Source of the DNA: Bin87 sp965116785 | GTDB lineage: Bacteria; Chloroflexota; Dehalococcoidia; Lucifugimonadales; UBA3495 | Reading direction: 5' to 3' | DNA length: 64,000 nucleotides | NCBI GenBank assembly: GCA_965116785.1 | Contig: OZ220731.1 | Location: forward strand, 3,720,001-3,784,000 | In this document: positions 42,495 to 51,326 of the stretch, piece after piece | Layout of the letters: every line of letters begins with the position of its first letter | Position numbering within the stretch: position 1 is the first letter of the stretch | Position numbers and translations under genes: made by a program | Notes under the pieces: model-generated | What the model was told of the DNA's origin: nothing | Database searches by the model: none | The model's input: the letters and a program-made list of their open reading frames with translations, nothing else

Positions 42495-42648
42495 CGCGTC
42501 ACCTCGGCGGGCATTATAGCCGCGCATTTGCTGAGAACAATCCGCATAGAATGATTGTATGCCGTCATCGAGTCGTGCACCTACCCCGGCTGGTAGGCCG
42601 ACAGTCGCGATCTCGATAACCCTCAGCGGTACCTAGCAGGAACGTAGT

Positions 42649-42694
42649 GTCGTGTCGTTGGACGAAGTGAAGGCGAGGCTGGGAATTAACGAAT
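42649..42694 (+). pseudogene. Decayed copy of the Phd antitoxin gene end
   Basis: GTGTCGTTGGACGAAGTGAA and the following bases match the 3' end of the antitoxin at about 40628-40670 with a few changes, including the stop. No start or upstream part remains. Together with the M42 tail copy at 40683 it records a past local duplication or recombination. Confidence 0.65.
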
Positions 42695-42735
42695 AACGCG
42701 ATGAGGGCCTGGTACTTCGGATCAACGCGGCCCCT

Positions 42736-43209
42736 TCAGTTCCGGCGACGGCGGATCAGCGACTGGACGGCCACCGCCGTGCGCTCCTCCACGCTGGCCT
42801 GCATGAACCCGAGTATGGCCTCTTCGGCGCGGTCGATCCAAGTGTTTGCCAGGACCACATCAAAGGTCTGTGCGTGGTCGTAGTCGGCTCTCTGCCGTAC
42901 TTCCTGTAGCCGGCCAAACGTGTCTGCAAATCGCCCGGTGCCCGGCGAAAACAGGCGCCGACCCTCCCGCAGCTGGACCCTGGCAATTCCGTGTTCCAGT
43001 CCCCGATAGACGCCGTCCCACGCATGGCGCGACAGCGGATCGTTAGAAGTTCCAATAATGCAGTCCGCGTTGCTGGTAGCCAATGCGTGGAATATCGCGT
43101 AGTAGGCTGTACTTATCGCTCGTCGCAATGCCTCCTCGGTAGGTTGACTGGCAGGTGGTATCGGCGTAACGAGGGCTCGGCTGCTGGCTATGAGCGCCTC
43201 CCAATTCAT
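42736..43209 (-). CDS. HEPN-domain protein, probable toxin
   Basis: A 157-aa helical protein. ALRRAISTAYYAIFHALAT (about residues 27-45) is the typical first HEPN helix pair, and RQRADYDHAQTFD contains an RxxxxH motif (RADYDH), the catalytic motif of HEPN ribonucleases. It overlaps the upstream gene by 4 bp (ATGA at 43206-43209). This layout fits a toxin with its partner. Whether it cuts RNA is not tested by the sequence. Confidence 0.75.
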   Translation of the reverse strand: MNWEALIASSRALVTPIPPASQPTEEALRRAISTAYYAIFHALATSNADCIIGTSNDPLSRHAWDGVYRGLEHGIARVQLREGRRLFSPGTGRFADTFGRLQEVRQRADYDHAQTFDVVLANTWIDRAEEAILGFMQASVEERTAVAVQSLIRRRRN

Positions 43210-43538
43210 GCCGAACGATCTCCATGCGAAGTTCCCGAATCGGCGCAGGCAGGTTGGTCGGCTTCTTTCCGATTCGTGTAAGAAATGGGCACCACATCGT
43301 CGATGCCGATGGCTTCCAACAATGGCTCTATTTCCTGATCGAACTGGTTAAGCATCTTCGGACTGAGATTTTTCCGGTCCCCATCGTAGAAGACCAGGAC
43401 ATGCACGATTTCATTCTCGATGCCGGGCCAAATCTCGGATTCGACCCGGCGAACACGGATGCTATCTGGCAGGCGCTTGGGCAGCTCCGTCCGCACGATC
43501 TCCGAAACCTTGTCCAGCATCTCCGCTGTTATGGCCAT
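43206..43538 (-). CDS. Partner of the HEPN protein, unknown family
   Basis: A 110-aa protein upstream of and overlapping the HEPN gene. It has an alternating helix-strand pattern: EMLDKVSEIVRTELPKRL, then EIVHVLVFYDGD and EPLLEAIGIDDVVPISYT. No GSx(10)DxD nucleotidyltransferase motif is visible, so it is not the usual MNT antitoxin. It resembles a small ferredoxin-like or degenerate nucleotidyltransferase fold. Its role as antitoxin is inferred from gene order. Confidence 0.6.
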   Translation of the reverse strand: MAITAEMLDKVSEIVRTELPKRLPDSIRVRRVESEIWPGIENEIVHVLVFYDGDRKNLSPKMLNQFDQEIEPLLEAIGIDDVVPISYTNRKEADQPACADSGTSHGDRSA

Positions 43539-43605
43539 AAATACACTTCCTTTGTCGTGCGACCGGGCTTGATCCGCACCGAGAAGCCGGGATGCGAGGC
43601 AAGCA

Positions 43606-44724
43606 CTACCCGCCCAGCCGCGCCCGCATGCTGTCCGGCACCTGCCGGATGCGGCGGCTGAACGCCGTGTCCCAGCGCATGGGGACCTGGCGGGCCGCCT
43701 CGGTGCAGAGGGCCGCGCCGTTGAGGTAGTCGTCCCGGTGGATGTACTCGGCGGCGATGGAGCCGTCGTCGGCGCCGTTGTGGTAGTTGCCCAGGGGGAA
43801 GGCCAAGCCGGTGGAACGATAGCCCCAGGCGTTGAACGCGCTGGCCTCGCACACGCCGCCGCTCATGAGTTGGCGCTGGCAGCGGAAGTCGGGGTTATCT
43901 GCCGTCAGGGTCTCGCGGGCACGGATAAGTGCCGACTCGGCGTCGGCGTTGAAGGTGCTGCCGGCGTCGCCCACGCGGATAACCGGCCCGCCGCCGATCA
44001 CCGCTCCCGGCAGTGTCCGCGACGATTCCAGCGACACCACCAGCGTGTCCCGTGGCAGCGTGCGGGCTTCAGCCAGCAGCCGGGCGCCCACCAGGCCCAC
44101 CTCCTCGGCGCGGGTGAACACGCCGTAGACGTCGCCGGCCGACGGTTCGCCCTGCAGGGCCGACAGGGTCGCCAGGATGCAGCCGCAGCCGGCCAGGTCG
44201 TCGGCCGCCCGCATCACGATGTGGTCGTCCTCGATGCTGAAGTCGGGCAGGTCGAACACCACCGGCGACGGGACGGGCACGTCCTCGTCGGCCGAGCCGG
44301 TCAGCCGGATCTGCGCCTGTCGCTCCCGGTCCTCGCCGTGGGGTCCGACGATTTCCGCCGTGATACGCCGGCCGCCGGGCAGGACGATGTGCAGGGGCAC
44401 GCCGGGCGCAAACGATCCCGACGGCACGCCTCCGAGAGCCTTGCCGATGAGATAGTCGCCGTCGCGACCCACGATCTCGAAGCCCGGATGGTCCATGTGG
44501 GCCATCAGCGCGATGGGCGGGTGCTGATCGGCGTCCGTGCCGGCGATGCGCGCGATGATGTTGCCGAAGTTGTCGGTGCGCCAGGACACGCCGATCTCGG
44601 TCAGTGCGTCGCGGACGGCGGTGGCCACGCCGTGCTCGTGGAAGGCCACGGCCGGCTGCGCCCCCAGGCGGGCCAGGAAATCCAGCGCTCGGGCGTTGTA
44701 GTCGTCAAGGTTGGTGGTATTCAA
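43606..44724 (-). CDS. M42/M20-type zinc aminopeptidase
   Basis: A 372-aa metallopeptidase. LMAHMDHPGFEIVG (about residues 73-86) has the HxD metal ligands, DDLAGCGCILATLSAL the bridging Asp, FTRAEEVGLVGARLLA the catalytic Glu pair and SLESSRTLPGA a further ligand region. The layout is that of M42 glutamyl aminopeptidase/endoglucanase-like enzymes, with the apical domain inserted after residue 100. The C-terminal codons are partly copied at 40683. Substrate unknown; cytoplasmic. Confidence 0.88.
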   Translation of the reverse strand: MNTTNLDDYNARALDFLARLGAQPAVAFHEHGVATAVRDALTEIGVSWRTDNFGNIIARIAGTDADQHPPIALMAHMDHPGFEIVGRDGDYLIGKALGGVPSGSFAPGVPLHIVLPGGRRITAEIVGPHGEDRERQAQIRLTGSADEDVPVPSPVVFDLPDFSIEDDHIVMRAADDLAGCGCILATLSALQGEPSAGDVYGVFTRAEEVGLVGARLLAEARTLPRDTLVVSLESSRTLPGAVIGGGPVIRVGDAGSTFNADAESALIRARETLTADNPDFRCQRQLMSGGVCEASAFNAWGYRSTGLAFPLGNYHNGADDGSIAAEYIHRDDYLNGAALCTEAARQVPMRWDTAFSRRIRQVPDSMRARLGG

Positions 44725-44799
44725 GATAGTTACCTCTCATGGATTGCGGTCATTCTGCCATCGTGGGTTGTCTTAGGCAAACGAGAGGCAACTGCCGGA

Positions 44800-44808
44800 T
44801 GCTATACT
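44800..44808 (+). promoter_or_regulatory. Extended -10 promoter of the Ldh2 gene
   Basis: TGCTATACT with TATACT at 44803-44808, about 58 bp before the GTG start. No clear -35 box. Confidence 0.45.
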
Positions 44809-44865
44809 GCGGCGCGTATATTTTGACCCTGCAAATCCGCCCTCGTGGCGGACCGGAGGTGCGCT

Positions 44866-45942
44866 GTGCTGCCCAAGTTTCGTGTGAGTCTGGACGAGGC
44901 TACGATGGTTCCCGGGGACGACCTGAAGTCCACCGTCGCCGCCGTTTTCGAGAAGATGGGCGTGCCGCCCGAGGACGCTCAGCTGGGCGCCGACGTCCTG
45001 GTGGTGGCCGACCTGCGCGGCGTCGACTCCCACGGCGTCTCCAACATGCTCCGCAGCTACGTCAGCGGATACACCAGCGGGCAGATCAACCCGAACCCCA
45101 ACATGCAGATCGTCCGCGAGACCCCCAGCACCGCCAGCATCGACTCCGACCGCGGCCTGGGTATCATCACCACGCCCAAGGCCATGGACATCGCCATTCG
45201 CAAGGCCTCGGAAGTGGGCGTGGGCATGGTCACGCTGGGCAACGCGCGGCACCTGGGCATGGCCTCCTATCACGCCATGATGGCGCTGGAGCACGACATG
45301 ATCGGCGTGTGCATGACCAGTTGCCCGCCGTCGGTAGTCCCGACCTTCGGCGCCGAGCCGCGGCTGGGCACCAACCCCATCGCCATCGCCGTGCCGTCGC
45401 GCAACGAGGCCCCCTTCGTGTTCGACGCGGCCACCAGCACCGTGGCCGGCAACAAGGTCGGCATCGCCCGCCGCCTGGGCGTCAAGCTGGAGCCGGGCTG
45501 GCTGGCCGACGCCGAGGGCAACCCCATCATGGAGGAGGCCGACGCGCCCGATAACTACACCCTGCTGACCCTGGGCAGCACCCGCGAGCTGGGTTCACAC
45601 AAGGGCTACGGCCTGTCGTGCATGGTGGACATCCTGGCCGGCGTGCTCACGGGATTCGGCTACGGCGCGGTCCCCGGCCGGCCCAACTTCGGCCACTACG
45701 TCGCTGCCTACAACGTGGCCGGCTTCGACGACCCCGACCATTTCAAAGACCAGATGGACGAGTGGCTGCACATGATGAAGTCCACCCGCCCGGCTCCCGG
45801 CGAGGAGCGCGTCATGGTCGCCGGCCAGCCCGAGGCCGAGATGGAAGAACTCCGCCGCGTCGAGGGCATCCCCCTGCACGAGGAGGTGGTCGACTGGTTC
45901 CACGACACCTGCGGCGAGCTGGGGATAGATTGCCCCTTCTAG
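44866..45942 (+). CDS. Ldh2/MdH2-type malate/L-lactate dehydrogenase
   Basis: A 358-aa NAD(P)-dependent oxidoreductase of the Ldh2 family, unrelated to classical malate dehydrogenases. ADLRGVDSHGVSNMLRSYV (catalytic His in DSHG), GVGMVTLGNARHLGMASYH (second His), RLGTNPIAIAVPS and SHKGYGLSCMVDILAGVLTG are its hallmarks. Members reduce or oxidise 2-oxoacids/2-hydroxyacids such as malate, sulfolactate or ureidoglycolate. GTG at 44866 has a GGAGG site at ideal spacing; an earlier GTG at 44845 is possible. Confidence 0.92.
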   Translation: MLPKFRVSLDEATMVPGDDLKSTVAAVFEKMGVPPEDAQLGADVLVVADLRGVDSHGVSNMLRSYVSGYTSGQINPNPNMQIVRETPSTASIDSDRGLGIITTPKAMDIAIRKASEVGVGMVTLGNARHLGMASYHAMMALEHDMIGVCMTSCPPSVVPTFGAEPRLGTNPIAIAVPSRNEAPFVFDAATSTVAGNKVGIARRLGVKLEPGWLADAEGNPIMEEADAPDNYTLLTLGSTRELGSHKGYGLSCMVDILAGVLTGFGYGAVPGRPNFGHYVAAYNVAGFDDPDHFKDQMDEWLHMMKSTRPAPGEERVMVAGQPEAEMEELRRVEGIPLHEEVVDWFHDTCGELGIDCPF

Positions 45943-45962
45943 GGCCTGTTGACAAACTTCGT

Positions 45963-46052
45963 CATTCCGGCGAAAGCCGGAATCCAGGAGTGCAAAATAG
46001 CGCCAACTTCCTGCCTGCAGTGATGTTCCTGGGTTCCTGCTTTCGCAGGAAC
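45963..46052. repeat. Pair of short hairpin repeats
   Basis: ATTCCGGC-GAAA-GCCGGAAT (45964-45983) and GTTCCTGC-TTTC-GCAGGAAC (46033-46052) are perfect hairpins with tetraloops. A copy of the second type, TTCCTGC-TTTC-GCAGGAA, is at 7917-7934. These look like REP-type intergenic units. Confidence 0.6.
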
Positions 46053-46083
46053 GACGGTGTGATTGTCAGCTTGTCGACAGGCT

Positions 46084-46320
46084 TTAGATATTCGTAAACC
46101 ACAGGCACGTGACCGTGTTGGTCACGCCGTTGATGGGGCGGATGCGGTGGCGCATTATCTCGGTGAGGTCCTCCACCGTTCCCGCCTCCAGTTCCACCAC
46201 AATATCGTAGGGTCCAAGCACCTCGCGAACCGCCGCCCCGCTGATGGCGTTCAGGCGGTCGACAACCTCCTGCGTCTTGACGGGTTCCACGTTGATCAGC
46301 ACGTAAGCGTTAGCCGCCAT
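46084..46320 (-). CDS. Lrp/AsnC ligand-binding (RAM) domain protein
   Basis: A 78-aa stand-alone AsnC C-terminal (RAM) domain: AYVLINVEPVKTQEVVDRLN, REVLGPYDIVVELEAGTVED and INGVTNTVTCLWF. It has no DNA-binding domain, so it is not a classical Lrp regulator; stand-alone RAM domains form dimers or octamers and may bind amino acids. ATG at 46320 follows a GGAGGTG site. Lies 48 bp downstream of the DUF4276 gene. Confidence 0.88.
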   Translation of the reverse strand: MAANAYVLINVEPVKTQEVVDRLNAISGAAVREVLGPYDIVVELEAGTVEDLTEIMRHRIRPINGVTNTVTCLWFTNI

Positions 46321-46368
46321 CACAGCACCTCCATGCGCGTTATATGGTTGACGTCCGGAACGTTGGGT

Positions 46369-46974
46369 TCAAAGTTTGCTGTTGAGTATTCGCCGAGCTC
46401 TTTCGAAACTGGGCAGATGTTGTTCAAGACCATCCGGATTGAGCTTGCCCAAGATTTCGAATGACTTGGGGACCTTGGCGTAGGGTCCGGGGCAATCCCT
46501 GCTAGCACGCTGCAATGCGTTCAGAATGTCGTGGCGATCCCGTTGTTCCATGTTTTGAACCGGCGGAAGCGCTGACTCGCTGAGTCTGGGTCCAAAGTGT
46601 GCTTTCAACGCATCCCGGTCGGCGACAATCCAGGTCTCCATTGACGTGGTCATGAACAGGAGATGTTCATCGTCCGCGCCATTTGGCCTTACCCAGTTGT
46701 CGCCCGCTCTCTGACGGACGTGATCCCACGTTCTCTCGATGTCAGTGACCGGCTCCTCGCTGTCCACGAGCAGGCTAATGAAGTCACCGGAAGGGGCTTT
46801 GGAATGGGCAGTTTTGAAATCGTCGTAGGCTTCGTTCCTTGATCCACAGGCCACCAATGCTGGCATCCTGCCCGCGAACCCGCACTTTTCAAACAACTTC
46901 CGGAACCCTTCGCGGCACCTGACCTTGCCTTCCTTCGAGTTTCCGCCTCCTTCCAGGTAGACGCGGGCGCTCAC
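46369..46974 (-). CDS. DUF4276-family (TOPRIM-like) protein paired with an AAA ATPase
   Basis: A 201-aa protein beginning with GTG at 46974. RVYLEGGGNSKEGK near the start and ISLLVDSEEPV in the middle give the E...D pattern of DUF4276, which is thought to be related to TOPRIM nuclease domains. SMETWIVADRDALKAHFG and the basic segment RASRDCPGPYAKVPKSFEIL follow, as in other family members. Its start codon overlaps the ATPase stop (GTGA), so the two are translated together. The pair looks like a two-gene version of OLD-type ATPase-nucleases; I infer a defence function. Confidence 0.8.
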   Translation of the reverse strand: MSARVYLEGGGNSKEGKVRCREGFRKLFEKCGFAGRMPALVACGSRNEAYDDFKTAHSKAPSGDFISLLVDSEEPVTDIERTWDHVRQRAGDNWVRPNGADDEHLLFMTTSMETWIVADRDALKAHFGPRLSESALPPVQNMEQRDRHDILNALQRASRDCPGPYAKVPKSFEILGKLNPDGLEQHLPSFERARRILNSKL

Positions 46975-48152
46975 CAGCGGACGCCTCCCAACTCGCCGCG
47001 GGTCCACAACTCACCCAGCCGGTACTTCTCAAGCCAGACCGCGAGGTCGGACCGGTCCAAGCGGCGCATGGAGGTCTGTCCGTCGTGCTTCTCGCACACC
47101 ACGACGCTTTCCGGCCGGTCACTGAGCGCGTCGACGAGGATGTCGGAATGGGTGGTGACTATCACCTGGCAACGGCTGGAAGCGTCCACCAGAAGGTCGG
47201 CCAGCTTGGGTATCATGTCTGGGTGGAACCCCAGCTCCGGCTCTTCGATGCAAACCAGGCTCGGCGGCTCCGGGTCCAGCAGAATCGCCAGTAGGCACAG
47301 GTAGCGCAGGCTACCGTCGGATAGACGGGTAGCAGGTATCGAATACGCACCTTCAGTGAAAAAGATTTGGACAGTGCCGCCTTCTATGTTCAATTCAAAG
47401 TCGTTGAGACCGGAATAGAGGTCTCCCAACCTGTCGAACAGTTCCGCCTTGGGCTTGGGATGTTGCCTGAATCGGTTCAGGAACATACCCAGATTGGAGA
47501 AATCTTCCATCAACGGGCTTGGCCTGACGTCAATACGCTGTGGTTGTCTGATAGCGGATCTGGGACCAAACTCCCACTGACGATACAAGCTTATCCCCTC
47601 GTAGAGCCCGCTGATTGTACCTAATTCTGGAAATTGCACTCCATCCTTGATTTCCGACAACAGCGATTTATCCAGTGCAACTTGTCGTTCTTCTGTGCTT
47701 TGCTCGTCTCTATTCACCAAGGTTTTGCGAACTGCCGTCATCCAGTCCCGTTCCCAAATGAACTCCGGGCCTTCGCCGATCAAAACCTTCCATGGGAACC
47801 GTATGTACTCCCCACTGACTCTGAGCCTCTGAGCACTTTCGAATATCTCAATCTTGTGCTGCAGACTACCATCGGCGAGGACACAGATCTGGTCAGCTAG
47901 TATCGAAGCCGTTTGTAGCTCGTCATTTCTGCCGTGCCAAATCCAGTTGCGGATGCCGCCGTTTTCCCTAATAGGGATCGCCAAATCCTGCGGAGCCGCT
48001 TTCAGCAACCCAACCACTTCCAGCAGGTTCGACTTACCGGAGCCGTTGGGCCCGATCAATACGGTCAGGGCGGGCAGCTCCAAGTCGATGCCCTCCGGCC
48101 CGAAGGACAGCAGGTTCTGGGCCTTGATCCTGGTTAGCATTGGCAGCGACAT
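46971..48152 (-). CDS. AAA/ABC-type ATPase (RecF/OLD-like) paired with DUF4276
   Basis: A 393-aa ATPase. VLIGPNGSGKSNLLEVVG (Walker A, 34-41) and, near residue 300, PSLVCIEEPELGFHPDMIPK (Walker B and D-loop) with VIVTTHSDILVDAL (switch His) are typical of the AAA_21/SMC-like group. TRLSDGSLRYLCLLAILLDP gives the signature loop. No nuclease domain is present in the chain. The next gene, DUF4276, overlaps by 4 bp and probably supplies the nuclease. The pair is AT-richer than its neighbours, consistent with transfer. Confidence 0.88.
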   Translation of the reverse strand: MSLPMLTRIKAQNLLSFGPEGIDLELPALTVLIGPNGSGKSNLLEVVGLLKAAPQDLAIPIRENGGIRNWIWHGRNDELQTASILADQICVLADGSLQHKIEIFESAQRLRVSGEYIRFPWKVLIGEGPEFIWERDWMTAVRKTLVNRDEQSTEERQVALDKSLLSEIKDGVQFPELGTISGLYEGISLYRQWEFGPRSAIRQPQRIDVRPSPLMEDFSNLGMFLNRFRQHPKPKAELFDRLGDLYSGLNDFELNIEGGTVQIFFTEGAYSIPATRLSDGSLRYLCLLAILLDPEPPSLVCIEEPELGFHPDMIPKLADLLVDASSRCQVIVTTHSDILVDALSDRPESVVVCEKHDGQTSMRRLDRSDLAVWLEKYRLGELWTRGELGGVRW

Positions 48153-48222
48153 GGCCGCTCCATCGTGAGGAATCCTATCCTCTCATTTTACTGTATGCGC
48201 CGGTGACGTTGCCGGATGCCCA

Positions 48223-49350
48223 TCACTCCTTCAGCGCCGGTATCACTTCCTTCCCGAACAGCTCTATCGACCGCATGGTATCGGCGTGGGAGAGCTGGCC
48301 GCCCTGGGCTTCCAGCAGGATGGAGCCGATGCCCAGCTCGTCGCGGATGTGGCGCAGCTTCTTGATGACGGTGTCGGGGCTGCCCACCACCAGGTGGTAG
48401 CGGTCCTGCAACTCCTGGTACGACATCTCGTGCAGCGGCGTGGGACGCCGGGCCGCCACCGCCGCCGCGCCGGCCCGGGAGGTGTAGCCGGGCGGCGACC
48501 AGTACTCGCGGGGACCGCGCAGGGGGTAGTTCATGCGCCACAGGAAGGCCTTGCCCGATCCCTGTGCCTTCTCGTCCGTGTCGTTGACGTGGGCGCAGAT
48601 CATGAACGCGAACTTCTCCGGTCCGGGCTCCCAGCCGTCGGCGGCGGCATACTCGCGGTAGCGAGCAAACAGGTTCTTGGCAACGTCCAGCGGGGTCAGG
48701 AAGGCCGCGTAGGTGTACCGGTGCCGCGCCGTCCACTCGACGGTCTCGGGACTGCCGGTGCCGGGGACCCACACCGGCGGATGCGGCTTCTGGATGGGCA
48801 GCATCCACGGGTTCACCGCCCGGTAGTGGTAATGGTTGCCCTCCCAGCGGAAGGGGCCGGGCGTGGTCCACGTCTTCACCACCAGGTCGTGGCACTCCTC
48901 GAAGCGCTCCCGGTTGTGGATGGGGTTGGTGTTGTTGGCCCACGACTCGATGCCGATGCCCCGCACGAAGCCGGAGATGATCCGCCCGCCGGAGATCACG
49001 TCCAGAAGGGCGATCTCCTCGGCCAGGCGGACGGGGTTGTCCGACGTGGGCAGCATGTTGCCCAGCATCAGGATCTTGGCCCGCTTGGTGATCCGCGCCA
49101 GGATGCCGCCGGTGATGTTGACCTCAACGTCCATGCACGACGGCGTGTTGTGGTGCTCGTTGATCATCAGGCCGTCGAAGCCCATCTCCTCGGCGTGCTG
49201 GTACTCGTCCAGGTAGCGGTTCATCAGGCCGCTGGCGGTCTGCGGGTCGAAGTAGGTGTTGGGGAAGGTGAGCCGCATGGACGGGAACTTCTCCGCCTCC
49301 GACTCCGGGAACTCGGCGTAGGGCATCTCGGTGAAGTAGAAAACGTCCAT
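48223..49350 (-). CDS. LLM-class flavin-dependent oxidoreductase
   Basis: A 375-aa luciferase-like monooxygenase-family protein. EMGFDGLMINEHHNTPSC, LARITKRAKILMLGNMLP, DVISGGRIISGFVRGIGIES and LPIQKPHPPVWVPGTGSPET align with the family. MDVFYF at 49350, with a GGAGG site, is taken as the start rather than the longer frame. Reduced FMN or F420 is the expected cofactor; substrate unknown. Stands alone. Confidence 0.9.
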   Translation of the reverse strand: MDVFYFTEMPYAEFPESEAEKFPSMRLTFPNTYFDPQTASGLMNRYLDEYQHAEEMGFDGLMINEHHNTPSCMDVEVNITGGILARITKRAKILMLGNMLPTSDNPVRLAEEIALLDVISGGRIISGFVRGIGIESWANNTNPIHNRERFEECHDLVVKTWTTPGPFRWEGNHYHYRAVNPWMLPIQKPHPPVWVPGTGSPETVEWTARHRYTYAAFLTPLDVAKNLFARYREYAAADGWEPGPEKFAFMICAHVNDTDEKAQGSGKAFLWRMNYPLRGPREYWSPPGYTSRAGAAAVAARRPTPLHEMSYQELQDRYHLVVGSPDTVIKKLRHIRDELGIGSILLEAQGGQLSHADTMRSIELFGKEVIPALKE

Positions 49351-49492
49351 CAACTCGCCTCCGTAAGCATCCAACGCCGGGCGGCGTTCCGCGATTGCGC
49401 GGAGTATAGCACGCACCTCTCGCGATCCCTGTTGGCGTAGAAGCGTACCCATCACAGGCGGCCCAGCGTTGCGTGGGTGATACATTGGGTCG

Positions 49493-50743
49493 ATGCCGAA
49501 TTCTGCGGCCTCAGGTGACCGCTATCCATACGGAGCAGGAATGCCTACTGCATCAACACCGGATGACCGCGCCGCTGATTTGCGCAACACGCTGGTCGAG
49601 AGTCTTGTCAGCAAGGGCGCGATCGTCACTGCGCGGGTGCGCGAAGCGTTCGCCAACGTGCCGCGACACCTGTTCGTGCCCGATGTCGACGTCGCCACTG
49701 CCTATGCGGACCAGCCCGTGTTCATCCGCTGGGACGATGGGATCCCCATCAGCTCGTCAACGCAACCAACCATGATGGCCATCATGGCCGAGCAACTGCG
49801 CGTGGAACCCGGCCACAGTGTCCTTGAAATCGGCGCCGGCACCGGATACAACGCGGCCATCCTGGCCCATATCGTCGGTCCAGGCGGCAGCGTCGTCACC
49901 GTTGACATTGACCACGACATTGTGGACGAGGCCGCCGCGAACCTCCGCGACGCTGGGTACCGCGATGTTGAAGCCGTATGTGGGGACGGTTTCGTCGGCT
50001 ACTCCCCGGGGCAGCCCTACGACCGGATCATGGTCACCGTGGGCGCCCAGGATGTGTCACCCCACTGGGTTGAACAGCTGGAGGACGGCGGGGTCATGGT
50101 GGTCCCGTTGTGGTTCAGAGGTTACCGTCTCAGCGTAGCCCTGCAAAGGCGCGACGGCATGCTCGAGAGCCTGACCGCGTCGCCGTGCATGTTCATCCCC
50201 ATCCGCGGGAATGCCAACCGGACCGAGGGATATTTCTCCATCGGTGACGCCGCACAAGACTCCCCGCGAATGTTCATTGGGATGGAACGGGACGACCCGC
50301 ACCGCCGCCATAACTTGGACCAAATATTCGCCCAGGAAGTACGGTACCGAGAGATCGGGCGTTCCCTTCAAAGCCAGTTTCACACTCAGAACCTAGCCTC
50401 GGGCCTGTACATGTTCCTCACGGTCGATCCGAGGGTCAACATCGTTCACTGGGAGACCCAGGACGGCCGCTTCCGGGGCGCGGGTTACGCGCTGGTCGAC
50501 CTCGAAACCATGAGCGCCGCCGTGCTCTCCGATGGCCATTCGAACCGGGTGATGGTCTACGGGGGCGATGCGGTATACGCCGAGATGGTCCGCCTTCTTG
50601 ACCGGTGGGACGAGTTGGGCCGCCCATCGATCCATGCTCTCCGCATGCGCGCGTTCTTCGACCCTCCGCAATCCATACCGGAAGACAATTGGGTAGTCGC
50701 CAAAAGATCAGCCTATACCTGGACAATGTCCTGGGACGGCTGA
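49493..50743 (+). CDS. PIMT-like SAM-dependent methyltransferase
   Basis: A 416-aa protein. Residues about 20-225 match protein-L-isoaspartate O-methyltransferase: REAFANVPRHLFVP, GIPISSSTQPTMMAIMAEQL, VLEIGAGTGYNAAILAHIVG (SAM-binding) and YDRIMVTVGAQDVSPHW. The C-terminal 190 residues (from about PCMFIPIRG) are an added domain found in long PIMT-like proteins, some of which take part in peptide modification. No precursor peptide gene was seen nearby. Start uncertain: ATG 49493 or 49541, the latter with AGGA just before it. Confidence 0.85.
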   Translation: MPNSAASGDRYPYGAGMPTASTPDDRAADLRNTLVESLVSKGAIVTARVREAFANVPRHLFVPDVDVATAYADQPVFIRWDDGIPISSSTQPTMMAIMAEQLRVEPGHSVLEIGAGTGYNAAILAHIVGPGGSVVTVDIDHDIVDEAAANLRDAGYRDVEAVCGDGFVGYSPGQPYDRIMVTVGAQDVSPHWVEQLEDGGVMVVPLWFRGYRLSVALQRRDGMLESLTASPCMFIPIRGNANRTEGYFSIGDAAQDSPRMFIGMERDDPHRRHNLDQIFAQEVRYREIGRSLQSQFHTQNLASGLYMFLTVDPRVNIVHWETQDGRFRGAGYALVDLETMSAAVLSDGHSNRVMVYGGDAVYAEMVRLLDRWDELGRPSIHALRMRAFFDPPQSIPEDNWVVAKRSAYTWTMSWDG

Positions 50744-50802
50744 ATGATCGTCCACGGTGAAACGAGCAGAACCTTCCATGCGTACCCAGTTTCGCCCGAA
50801 CT

Positions 50803-51026
50803 GTCATAGGACTTACGCAGTTGAACTCGTCCTTGCGAGCGCAGCGTGGCAATTTCGCAGCATAAGCAAGCGCTCAACCGCGTAAGTCCTATGCCATTGC
50901 GAACGAGGCGTGGCAATCTCATTGCTGGAGGGGCCATCCTTCGGGTGACGAGATCGCCGCGTGGTTCGACAAGCTCACCATGAGCGCACTGCGCTCCTCG
51001 CGATGACCAAGTGGATACGCATGAGG
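50803..51026 (+). repeat. Dispersed palindromic repeat, copy A
   Basis: Contains TCATTGCGAGC-like and GATCGCCGCGTGGTTCGACA blocks plus GCTCCTCGCGATGACCA, shared with copies at 53314-53470 and 56153-56263. This copy also carries a 13-bp perfect inverted repeat, ATAGGACTTACGC at 50806-50818 and its complement at 50880-50892, so one unit seems to be nested in another. Confidence 0.75.
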
Positions 51027-51302
51027 ACCGGCCTGCGTTGGCTTGTGACCAAAATCATCCTGTACGTCCTGTCTATCCCGTGCATCTCGGTAAAAACAGG
51101 CCCAGCGGGTGAAAAACAAGCCCAGCGTCGGTAACTGCGTACGCATGAGGAGCAAGAGGCTCTTGCGAAACGGCTTGACAACTAAGCATGAGCCGCTTGG
51201 AAAAGCCGAATCAGAAGAAAAATCCAGCGGCCCATAGCCCGCTTGCAAAACCGTCGCAATCCGTCTGGGGTTCCCGGATTGGATTCCCTATAGTAATATG
51301 GC

Positions 51303-51326
51303 CGGGGCGCTCAAAAGAGCGCCCCG
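51303..51326 (+). terminator. Strong hairpin terminator
   Basis: CGGGGCGCTC (51303-51312), AAAA loop, GAGCGCCCCG (51317-51326), then TATTTATT. A perfect 10-bp stem. No gene ends right before it on the plus strand, so the transcript it ends is not identified. Confidence 0.7.

Noticed and set aside
51181..51300. Possible tRNA-like sequence (TTGCAAAACCG and GGGGTTCCC stretch)
   Set aside because: No acceptor stem or T-loop GGTTCGAxTCC could be assembled, so it is not reported as a tRNA.
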